From Blastococcus sp. CPCC 205250 (GTDB taxonomy: Bacteria > Actinomycetota > Actinomycetes > Mycobacteriales > Geodermatophilaceae), in NCBI RefSeq assembly GCF_019799925.1, contig NZ_JABGCG010000005.1, forward strand, positions 230,318-294,317: 64,000 bases of DNA, given 5' to 3'. Below, in pieces: positions 8,422 through 16,200 of this stretch. Numbering within the stretch: position 1 is the stretch's first letter; every line of letters starts with the position of its first letter. The notes beneath the pieces are model-generated. The model did no database searches. It saw nothing but the letters and a program-made list of their open reading frames with translations, and was not told the DNA's origin. The translations under genes and the position numbers were made by a program.

Positions 8422-10709
8422 GGCCCCTGCGCCGCACCGTCGCGGCCCTGGGCGCCACCGTCGTCCTCACCGGGCTCACGGCCCTGCCCGCCGCCGCGGC
8501 GCCCGCGGAGACCGCCGCCGAGCCGCTGCCCGTCGGCGGCACCCACCCGGTGCTGCTGCTGGTCGACACCTCCGGCTCCATGGGCGACCCCGACGCCAAC
8601 GGGACGCCCAAGATCGAGGGCGCCAAGGCCGGGCTGCTGGCGATGCTCGACCAGCTGCCCGCCGCCGCCGAGATCGGGCTGCGCACCTACCCCGACGTCG
8701 CCGGCGCCTGCGACGACGGCCGCGAGGTCTTCCCGGTCGCCCGCCGCTCCCCCGCGTCGATGAGCGCGCAGATCCGCACCCTCACCGCCGACGGCGACAC
8801 CCCCACCGCCGAGGCGCTGGACGCCGCCGGGCAGAGCCTGCTCGCCGCCGGCTACGAGGAGGCGACGATCGTCGTGGTCTCCGACGGCGAGAGCACCTGC
8901 GCCGACCCCTGCCCGGTCGCCGCCCGCCTGCGGTCGCAGGGCCTGGACATCACCATCGACACCGTCGGCTTCGCGCTGGCCGCCGACGACCCCGCCGTCG
9001 ACCAGCTCACCTGCCTGTCCGACACCACCGGCGGCACCTACCGCCCGGCCGAGGACGCCGAGGAGCTCGGCGACTCGCTGGCCGAGTTCAGCGCGCCCAC
9101 CGTCGAGGTCGAGCTCGCCGCCGACACCTCCTTCAACCCGGCCGCCCAGTCGGCGCTCACCGTGACCGCCACGGTGCGCAACCCCAGCGGCCAGCTGGCC
9201 ACCGACGTCCGCGTCGACCTGCGCTTCGACGGCTCCGGCGCCCCGGCCGTCTCCGCGCCGCTGAAGCTGCTGGGCAACCTCGCCCCCGGCGCCGAGCGCG
9301 AGGTCTCGTGGGTGGTGCACACCGTCGACACCGCGACCAGCGGGGAGCTCGAGTACACCGTGCGCGCCACGACCGCGGGCACCCAGCCTGTCGAGGCCGA
9401 CGGCACCGTGGAGCTGCGCGAGGGCCTCGACCGCGCCGACGGCGGCGAGCTGTTCGCCGACGCCGACACCGTCGTGGTCCTGGGCGACGACCTCTCGGCC
9501 GGCACCGGCGCGGGCGACGAGTCCGGCGACTGCCGCCGCAGCCCCGCCTCCTACGCGGTCCGGCTGTTCGGCGAGGACGCCGTCACCACCCTGGCCTGCT
9601 CCGACGCGCTGCTCGCCGACCACGCCGACGGGCAGGGCGAGGAGCTCGCCGACCTCGACGCCGTCGACCTCGTGCTGCTGACCATGGGCGGCGCCGACCT
9701 CGGCCTGCCCACCCTGCTCGCCGGCTGCCTGGGCGACCTGGGGTGCGACGACGGCACCGAGGCCTGGACCCAGGAGCTCGGCGCCCTCCGCCCGCAGCTC
9801 GAGGCGTACTACCGCAGCGTCCTGGCCGGCAGCGGTGCGGCGTCCGTGGTCGTGCTGCCCTACGTGGCCGTCGTCCCCCGCGACGTCTCCGCGGCCGCCA
9901 CCTGCGCCGCCGCGCTGCCCGACGTCTCCGTCGACGAGCTGGCCCGCGCCGCCTGGCTGCAGGCCGAGACCAACCGGCAGATCGCCGCCGCGGTCGAGGC
10001 CGTGGGCGGCGACCGCCTCTTCTACGCCGGCGAGGTGGAGACGGCGCTGCTGCCCGACCACTCGCTGTGCGAGGAACGTCCGTGGGTGCACGCGGCGTCC
10101 GCGGAGTTCGGCACGCTGCCCACCGCCGAGGGCCAGACCGCCGTCGCCGGGGCGCTGCTGCGCTGGGCCGCGCGGGTGGACCCGCCGCTGGTCGAGGCCG
10201 TCGACCCCTCCGGTCCGGTCCTCGTCGAGGTCGGCGAGGTGGTCGGGGACGTGGCCGGGGACGTGGTCGGCGGCATCCGCGACACGGTGGACGACGTCCT
10301 CACCGACGCGCCCGTGCTCGACCTGGACGACCCGCAGGACGCCCCCGTCGAGGTCTCCGCCGGCCGCCCCGTGACCGTGGAGGGCAGCGGCTACGCCCCG
10401 CGGTCGAAGGTCCGGGTGGTGATCGGTGGGAAGACGCTCGCGGTGGGCGTCGCCGACGAGGACGGCGACGTCAAGATCCTGGTCAGCATCCCCGCCGAGG
10501 CGAAGGCCGACTCGACGATCGCCCTGGCCGGCCTGGGTGCCGACGGTGTCTACCGCCTGCTGTCCCAGCCGGTGACGATCGGCGACCGGCCGCTGTGGGG
10601 CGGGCTCACGCTCGCCGTGATCGGGGCGATGGTGGCCCTCGGCGGCTGGTACACCCTGCGGGTGGCCGGCACCCGCCGCCGGCTCACCCGCGCGCCGGCC
10701 GCCGCGTGA
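8418..10709 (+). CDS. VWA domain plus SGNH-like domain surface protein
   Basis: 763 residues: signal peptide (about 1-28, ending PAAAAPA), a von Willebrand factor A domain from about residue 37 with an intact MIDAS start DTSGSMGD, a beta-sandwich region, a domain with SGNH-hydrolase layout from about residue 350, another beta domain, and a C-terminal membrane segment with a basic tail (RRRLTRAP). The SGNH block I reads VVLGDDLSAGTG instead of GDS, so serine is replaced by aspartate. Block V (PDHSLCEE) is present. It probably anchors in the membrane and binds a protein or carbohydrate through the VWA site. The start GTG overlaps the stop of the PASTA gene. Confidence 0.8.
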   Translation: MRPLRRTVAALGATVVLTGLTALPAAAAPAETAAEPLPVGGTHPVLLLVDTSGSMGDPDANGTPKIEGAKAGLLAMLDQLPAAAEIGLRTYPDVAGACDDGREVFPVARRSPASMSAQIRTLTADGDTPTAEALDAAGQSLLAAGYEEATIVVVSDGESTCADPCPVAARLRSQGLDITIDTVGFALAADDPAVDQLTCLSDTTGGTYRPAEDAEELGDSLAEFSAPTVEVELAADTSFNPAAQSALTVTATVRNPSGQLATDVRVDLRFDGSGAPAVSAPLKLLGNLAPGAEREVSWVVHTVDTATSGELEYTVRATTAGTQPVEADGTVELREGLDRADGGELFADADTVVVLGDDLSAGTGAGDESGDCRRSPASYAVRLFGEDAVTTLACSDALLADHADGQGEELADLDAVDLVLLTMGGADLGLPTLLAGCLGDLGCDDGTEAWTQELGALRPQLEAYYRSVLAGSGAASVVVLPYVAVVPRDVSAAATCAAALPDVSVDELARAAWLQAETNRQIAAAVEAVGGDRLFYAGEVETALLPDHSLCEERPWVHAASAEFGTLPTAEGQTAVAGALLRWAARVDPPLVEAVDPSGPVLVEVGEVVGDVAGDVVGGIRDTVDDVLTDAPVLDLDDPQDAPVEVSAGRPVTVEGSGYAPRSKVRVVIGGKTLAVGVADEDGDVKILVSIPAEAKADSTIALAGLGADGVYRLLSQPVTIGDRPLWGGLTLAVIGAMVALGGWYTLRVAGTRRRLTRAPAAA

Positions 10710-10848
10710 CCGTGGGTCCGTCGTCCCCGATGCTCATGCCGACCTCCCAGCCGTAGGACTCGAGGTCGTCCCGGCCGTAGGCGATGTCACCGCGGCTGCC
10801 GCCGGTGATGACCCGCTGCCGGACGTACCGCGGGATCTCCACGGTCAT
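10684..10848 (-). CDS. possible 54-residue hypothetical protein
   Basis: A short frame ending inside the 3' end of the convergent VWA gene. From the ATG at 10848 it reads MTVEIPRYVRQRVITGG and ends ESYGWEVGMSIGDDGPTVTRRPARG. The open frame continues upstream through plausible protein (SFGEEVAGGGCTWT) to an ATG within the large palindrome at 10981-11034, so this may be the surviving tail of a longer gene. The ribosome site is weak. I know no family for it. Confidence 0.35.
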   Translation of the reverse strand: MTVEIPRYVRQRVITGGSRGDIAYGRDDLESYGWEVGMSIGDDGPTVTRRPARG

Positions 10849-10980
10849 GGTCCAGGTGCACCCACCGCCCGCGACCTCCTCGCCGAAGCTCGGCAGGGAG
10901 GTGGAGGCCGGTGGGCCCTCCGACGTGCGGAGGGCGCAGCGGACGTCCCCCGGGCCCGCTGGTGCGGCGGGAGCCGTGGG

Positions 10981-11034
10981 CCCCGGACGCTCGTGCTCTG
11001 CCCAGCGGTGTGGGCAGAGCACGAGCGTCCGGGG
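10981..11034. repeat. perfect 24-bp inverted repeat (dispersed palindrome, copy 1)
   Basis: Two perfectly complementary 24-base arms (10981-11004 and 11011-11034) around the six-base loop GCGGTG. The arm core TCGTGCTCTGCCC is shared with two further copies at 43468-43505 and 43536-43569. It lies seven bases beyond the stop of the last gene of the T7SS-like operon and would form an extremely stable RNA hairpin, so it can also act as that operon's terminator. Confidence 0.85.
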
Positions 11035-11040
11035 GTGCGG

Positions 11041-11547
11041 TCAGGCCGCCGGCCCTGCCGGCGGGAGGGGACCGACGGAGACGGAGGTCAGGACGGCGCG
11101 CAGCGCGTCCCGGGCCTCGGTCGACGCGCCGCCGCCGAGGGTCCCGACGACGGTCAGCGCGAGCTCCCGATCGGCCAGGTAGACCTCGCGGAACATCGAG
11201 ATCTGCGTGGCGCGGGTGACCCGGCTGCGGTGGGCGACCTCGAGGATCGCCTCGGGCAGGCCGCTGGAGCCCGGGCCGGCGTGCTGGAAGGCCACGACGG
11301 CCTCGTCGAGCTCGCCGACGACGCCGAGCACGGCCTCGGCCGCGGCCTCGGCGGTCTCCGCCTTGCGGACGCCGATCTGGACGGTCGGGACCAGGGTCCC
11401 GCCGCTGTCGTCCAGCGTCCCGCCGACGACGAGGATCGAGCCCTCGACGCCGGCCTCCTTCCAGTCCGTGGGGATCGCGAGACGGACGCGGATCCCGATG
11501 TCGGTGACGTCGCGGACGACGTCCTCACGGGCGGTCTGGGTGGTCAT
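11041..11547 (-). CDS. DcrB/LpqN-like small protein at the end of the T7SS-like operon
   Basis: 168 residues without signal peptide. The sequence (IRVRLAIPTDWKEAG..., then a long stretch ending FREVYLADRELALTVVGT) has the alternating strand/helix pattern of the DcrB/PsbP-like fold, often encoded beside secretion loci. That assignment is by pattern only. The start is the ATG at 11547, eight bases after the stop of the WXG100 fusion gene, with the ribosome site GAGGA overlapping that stop. An upstream in-frame start at 11583 would overlap the fusion gene and lacks support. A chaperone or immunity role for the upstream fusion protein would fit its position but is inference. Confidence 0.6.
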   Translation of the reverse strand: MTTQTAREDVVRDVTDIGIRVRLAIPTDWKEAGVEGSILVVGGTLDDSGGTLVPTVQIGVRKAETAEAAAEAVLGVVGELDEAVVAFQHAGPGSSGLPEAILEVAHRSRVTRATQISMFREVYLADRELALTVVGTLGGGASTEARDALRAVLTSVSVGPLPPAGPAA

Positions 11548-11554
11548 CTCGTCC

Positions 11555-12736
11555 TCAGTCTCGGTTGAAGGGCCAGCCGACATCGGGCAGGTCGATGTCC
11601 GGCAGGTCGATGTCGGGGAGGTCGATGTCGGGGACGTCCCACGTGCGCGGGTCCAGGTGCGCGGCCACGTCGGCGGGGCTCACGTTGACGTCGAAGGAGA
11701 TGCCACCGCCGACGCCGAGGGCGGCACCGAGCTCGACGCGCCCCTCGATCTTGTCCCAGCCGATGGAGCCCTCGGCCTCGGCCACGACCATCACCCCGGC
11801 GTAGCCGGTGACCTCGGCACCCGCCTCGATGCCGGCCAGGTGCACGCTGGCGTCGAGACTCGCCTCGACGTAGGCCCCGGCCTGGACGCTCGCGTTGGCG
11901 GTGACGCCGTCCGGGCCGAAGGTGGCGCCGGCGCTCCCGGAGGCGCCGAGCCCCGCCGCCACGTGGGCGTTGGCCGCGCCGCCGACGGTCTCCGTGCCGA
12001 ACGTCGCGCCGGCGTCGGCCTGGGCGAAGAGCCCGATGCTGCCCTCGGCCTGCAGGGCGAGGCCGTTGCTGTCGAGCGTGTAGCCCGCCGAGCCGCCGGC
12101 GCGCACCTCGGCCGAGGCTCGGACGTCGTAGGTGTACCCCAGCCCGCCCAGGACCGTGCCGCCGCCCGAGGTGCCCCACTCGGCGAGGGTCCGCTGGAAG
12201 GCACCCTCCACCTGCCCGCGGATCTGCGGGTCCTGGATGAGCGCCACGAGCGACTGCACCTTCGCCAGCGCGGCCGCCGCACCCGGCGCGCCCAGCGCGG
12301 CGAGGATGGCCGGCGCGTCGTCGGCGGAGATCCGGCCGTCGGCGAGCAGCCCGGCCACGACGGCGGTCGCGTGGGCGAGCGCGGCGCCGCTCAGGGGGCC
12401 ACCCCCGGCCGGTGCGGCACCGCCGGACCCCGGGGCACCGCCTGCTGCGGGACCGTGGCCCGGACCGCCCCCCTCGGTGGAGGCGCGCTCCTGCGCGTCG
12501 GCGTTCTGCTGGACGATCCGGGCGAGCTCGTGCACGCCCTGGACGGCGACCTGGAGCGACTGGCGCGCGCTGGGCCAGCCGGCACCGCGGAAGTCCTCAC
12601 TGTCGGCGCCCACCCAGGTGCTGCGGGAGATCATGCTCTCCACGCGGCCGATCCCCGACTGCAGCGCCTCGGCCTCGCGTTCCAGGTGGACGACGAGCTG
12701 GCGGACGGCCGCCAGGTCCATCCCGGAGGTGATCAT
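11555..12736 (-). CDS. WXG100 N-terminus fused to a Gly/Ala-rich beta-repeat domain; candidate T7SS substrate
   Basis: 393 residues. Residues 1-85 form a helical hairpin of WXG100/ESX type, with the turn W41-V-G43 and the same downstream DFRGAGWP/ADAQE features as the short WXG100 protein upstream. A Gly/Pro/Ala linker follows, then a helical segment (GLLADGRISADDAP). From about residue 180 to 370 there is a repetitive, Ala/Gly-rich beta region in which short strands recur with turns such as GATFGPDG and GSIGWDK. The C-terminus has DIDLP repeats and ends GWPFNRD. This is the architecture of large T7SS substrates with a WXG-type targeting domain; no known toxin motif is visible. It is co-transcribed with the DcrB-like gene. 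Confidence 0.75.
   Translation of the reverse strand: MITSGMDLAAVRQLVVHLEREAEALQSGIGRVESMISRSTWVGADSEDFRGAGWPSARQSLQVAVQGVHELARIVQQNADAQERASTEGGGPGHGPAAGGAPGSGGAAPAGGGPLSGAALAHATAVVAGLLADGRISADDAPAILAALGAPGAAAALAKVQSLVALIQDPQIRGQVEGAFQRTLAEWGTSGGGTVLGGLGYTYDVRASAEVRAGGSAGYTLDSNGLALQAEGSIGLFAQADAGATFGTETVGGAANAHVAAGLGASGSAGATFGPDGVTANASVQAGAYVEASLDASVHLAGIEAGAEVTGYAGVMVVAEAEGSIGWDKIEGRVELGAALGVGGGISFDVNVSPADVAAHLDPRTWDVPDIDLPDIDLPDIDLPDVGWPFNRD
11576..11638 (-). repeat. 15-bp tandem repeats encoding DIDLP
   Basis: About four units of a 15-base repeat (GTCGATGTCSGGSAG on the plus strand) at the 3' end of the WXG100 fusion gene, giving the acidic Pro-punctuated tail VPDIDLPDIDLPDIDLPD. Confidence 0.8.
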
Positions 12737-12815
12737 GTGGTGGCTCCTCGTCGATCGGCGGTGTCGGTGGTGGCCGGGAGGTCGTTGGTCCGGGCCTCTC
12801 GGCCCCCGCAGCGAC

Positions 12816-12853
12816 GAGCGGGGTGGTCGCCGGCGTGCACGACCACCCCGCTC
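12816..12853 (-). terminator. 14-bp hairpin behind the WXG100 gene
   Basis: Perfect 14-bp arms (12816-12829 and 12840-12853; arm GAGCGGGGTGGTCG) with a ten-base loop, starting ten bases after the WXG100 stop codon. Its GC content makes it very stable. It sits inside the operon, so it probably gives partial termination or protects the 3' end of the WXG100 message, letting that small protein be made in excess over the fusion protein downstream. Confidence 0.7.
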
Positions 12854-12863
12854 CGAGCGCGCG

Positions 12864-13133
12864 TCAGCTGGCGCTGACCTGCTCCTGCGCGTCGGCGTTC
12901 TGGACCGCCTTGATGCCGAACTGGCTCAGCTGGTCGGCCGCGTTGCTGAGGGCCGCCTTGATGGTCGGCCACTCGGAGCCCTTGAACGCCTGGGCGTCCG
13001 GCCCGACCCAGGACGCGTTGGCGACGAGGCCCTCGATGCGGCCCATCATCTCCTGCACCTGAGCGCCCTCGTTCTGCAGCGCCGTACCCAGCTGGCGGAC
13101 CTCACCGACGTTCATGCCGTGGCTCATGGTCAT
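12864..13133 (-). CDS. WXG100 family T7SS protein (EsxA/EsxB-like)
   Basis: An 89-residue secreted helical-hairpin protein of the ESX family. It has two predicted helices with the turn W42-V-G44 near the middle and the length typical of WXG100 proteins. No C-terminal YxxxD/E export signal is visible, which makes it more like the members that act as homodimers, or like T7SSb EsxA. The start is ATG at 13133, with GAGGGGAG seven bases before it; a second ATG two codons later is possible. It is followed by a strong hairpin and then by the related WXG100 fusion gene, whose N-terminus shares the NADAQE stretch. The two may pair. Confidence 0.9.
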   Translation of the reverse strand: MTMSHGMNVGEVRQLGTALQNEGAQVQEMMGRIEGLVANASWVGPDAQAFKGSEWPTIKAALSNAADQLSQFGIKAVQNADAQEQVSAS

Positions 13134-13213
13134 GACTTGCTCCCCTCATCAGATGGTCTTCCGGCGTCCCCGCCGCTGGGGCGAAGTCTCAGTTGGGATC
13201 GGCAGTCCCGTCG

Positions 13214-13231
13214 ATGGGGAGCACTCCCCAT
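13214..13231. promoter_or_regulatory. dyad between the EssC-like and WXG100 genes
   Basis: The plus strand reads ATGGGGAGCACTCCCCAT, an 18-base interrupted palindrome with 8-bp arms. As RNA it gives a 7-bp stem with a four-base loop. It lies 15 bases after the EssC-like stop and about 80 bases before the WXG100 start. Protein operator, processing site and attenuator are all possible. Confidence 0.5.
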
Positions 13232-13245
13232 GACCCGTGCGGGTG

Positions 13246-16200
13246 TCATTCGGGCACCGCCAGGTGCACCCGTCGCACCGTCCCCCGCACCACCAGGAAG
13301 CCGCGCCCGGGCGGGAACTCGGCGCGCACCGGCGCCCCGAACGGCGCCTGCCACAGCACGCTGCCGTCGTTGGTGTCCGGCTGGAGCGCGAACCCGCGGC
13401 GCTCGGCCCGCAGCGCCTGGATGGGCGCCTGGAAGCCGGTGAGCTGCCCGGTCTCGCCGTCGCCGACCACGCCGTGCCCCGAGGTGCGCAGCGCGTTGAC
13501 CAGCGCGGCGACCGGCGCCTCCGCGGGGGTGCCGTTGAGGTCGGCGATCCGCTCCACCACGACGAGGCAGAACGGGGTCGACGGGTCCTCGATCCGCGCC
13601 TGGAGGTCCTTCACCTGGGCCACGATCGACTCCGGATCGGTGGCCGTGGCCACCCATGGCACGGCCGAGAGCAGTGCCGAGCGGGGGTTGCCGAGGTACA
13701 CCAGCCGCGCCTGCGGCCGCCAGCGCGCGACGGCCAGCGCGAGCGTCGCCAGCGCCGTCGTCCGCCCGCTGCCGGAGGGCCCCGACACCATGAACGACCC
13801 GCGGGGGTCGATGCCGATCGGCGCGAGCCGGTCGTCGTCCACCCCGATGGTCGGGAGGTCGTCGACGGCCACGGGGAGCTCCGACAGGGCCACCCGGCTG
13901 GGCAGCCGGCCGATCTCGGGCGCCTCGGGCACGCCGGACTGGCGCAGCCCCGCGGCGTACTGGGCGACGGCGACGGCCTGCTCGGCCACCGACCGCGACC
14001 CGCCCAGGACGGCGACCTGGACCTCCTGCCCGTCGAGCATCCCGCGGCCGGGCGGCGAGGTGGCGGCCAGGACGTCGGCGGGCAGACCCAGCAGCGCGTA
14101 GTCGTTGTCGTCGGCCAGCCGCAGCACCAGCCGCCGCTGGATCGCCGACCCCAGCGCCGAGGACAGCGTCGCCGGCCGGTCGGCGGACACCACGACGTGC
14201 ACGCCCAGCTGGCGGCCCTCCGCGGCGACCGCGGCGAACAGCTCCCACGTCTTGTTGCGCCGGCTGAACTCGTACTCCTGCCGGAACGCGGCCAGGCCGT
14301 CGACCAGCAGGAAGATCCGCGGCTCGGAGGGGCGGTCGGCCTGTCGCCGGTAGTCGGCCAGCGAGCCGGCGCGGACGGCGGCCCAGCGCGGCGCCCGGTC
14401 GTCGATGACCGAGCGCAGGTGGCGCAGCAGCCGCACGACCCGCTCGCCGTCGTCGCCCATGACCACCGCACCGACGTGCGGCAGCTCCTCGAGCATCGCC
14501 AGCGCACCGCCGGCGAAGTCCAGCGCGTACACCTCGGAGACCCCGCCCCGGGCCGTCAGCCCGGCCGACACCGCCATGGTGCGCAGCAGCGCCGACTTGC
14601 CCGTGCCGCCGGTGCCGAACACGACCATGTTGGCGTCGCGGTCGGGCTCGAACGCCACCGGCAGTTGCAGCTGCTCCGCGGGGACGTCGCCCACGCCGAG
14701 GACGACCCGGTCGTCGACCCGCATGTCCGCCGTCGGCATGCGGGCGAGGTCGTAGACGTCGGCCAGCGACGGCAGCCAGGGCCGCCGGGGCAGCGGGATC
14801 CCCAACTGCCGGGTGGCGGCGGTGATCGTGGCGACCATCCGCGTCATGTCCGAGGGCCCCTCCTCGCCGACCTCCTCCGCCTGCGGCCTCTCCCAGCGCT
14901 GGGAGAGGCCGAAGGCCAGGTCGTCGACCTGCACGTCGGGTGCGGGCGTCTCGTCGGGCGTGTGCCCGCCGGAGTAGCTGGACTGGAAGACGGTCAGCCG
15001 GCCCGGCCCGGTCTTGGCCACGGCACGGCCCGGCAGCTCGGGGTCGAAGCCGGCGGCCACCGGGGTGCCGAGGACGTCGACGGAGTCGGCCTCGTCGGCC
15101 ATCCGCAGCGCGACCCGCAGGTTGGTGTTCGCGCGCAGGTTGTCCTTGATGACGCCGGCCGGCCGCTGGGTGGCCAGGATCAGGTGCAGTCCGAGCGAGC
15201 GGCCGCGCTGGGCGACGTTGACGACGCCGTCGACGAACTCGGGCACCTCCTGGATCAGCGCCGCGAACTCGTCCACGACGATCACCAGGCTCGGCGGGCA
15301 GCCCGGCACCCCGGCCTTCTCCATCGCCGCGAGGTCCTTGAACCCGTGCCGGTTCAGCAGCTCCTCGCGGTGCCGCAGCTCGGCGTTGAGGCTGGTCAGC
15401 GCACGGCGGACCAGGTGCGGGGAGAGGTCGGTGACCATGCCCACCGAGTGGGGGAGGTCGACGCAGTCCTTGAACGCCGAGCCGCCCTTGTAGTCGACGA
15501 ACAGGAACGTGACCCGCGCCGGCGAGTACGCCGCCGCCATGGTGAGCACCCACGTCTGCAGGAACTCGCTCTTGCCCGACCCGGTCGTGCCGCCGACCAG
15601 CGCGTGCGGCCCCTGGGTGCGCAGGTCCAGGTGCATGGCCGCGCTCGCGCTCTGCCCCACCACCGCGCGCAGGCCCAGCTGCTTGCGCCGCGGCACGACC
15701 GGGTCGCCCTCGCGCACCGGCAGCGAGTCGGTCTCGGTCCACCGTTCGACGACGGCGTTCGCCGAGGCCCCGAGCGCGGGTCCGGTGAGCGCCAGCGTCG
15801 TCACGGTGACCGGCAGGTCGCTCGCGTCGTCGACCAGCGCCCCGACGTCCACGACCGGGGCGAGCCGCCGGGCCACCCCGGCCGCCTGCTCGACGGTGAC
15901 CGGCTCGACCTCCAGCGGGGTCACCAGCTCCCCCGCGCCGAGCAGACCGGCCGATGCCGGGCCCTGCTCGGGCACGTCGACGTACACGCGGCAGGCCGCC
16001 GGCAGGTGCTCGACGGCCGGCGCCACCCACAGCACGTGCACGCCGGCCGGGCCGCCCCGCTCGGCCAGTTGCACGAGCCGGGCACGGGTCACCGGCGCGT
16101 CGTTCTCGACGACGACCACGATCCGCGGCAGCGCGGCGTCCTCGCCCTCGGCAGGGCGGGCGCCGCTGCGGCGCTCCACCAGGTCGTCGAGGGCGCCGAC

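Noticed and set aside
10981..11034. Short frames starting MLCP..WAEHER in and around the palindromes
   Set aside because: The same peptide appears at every palindrome copy and on both strands, so it is the translation of the repeat and not a protein family.
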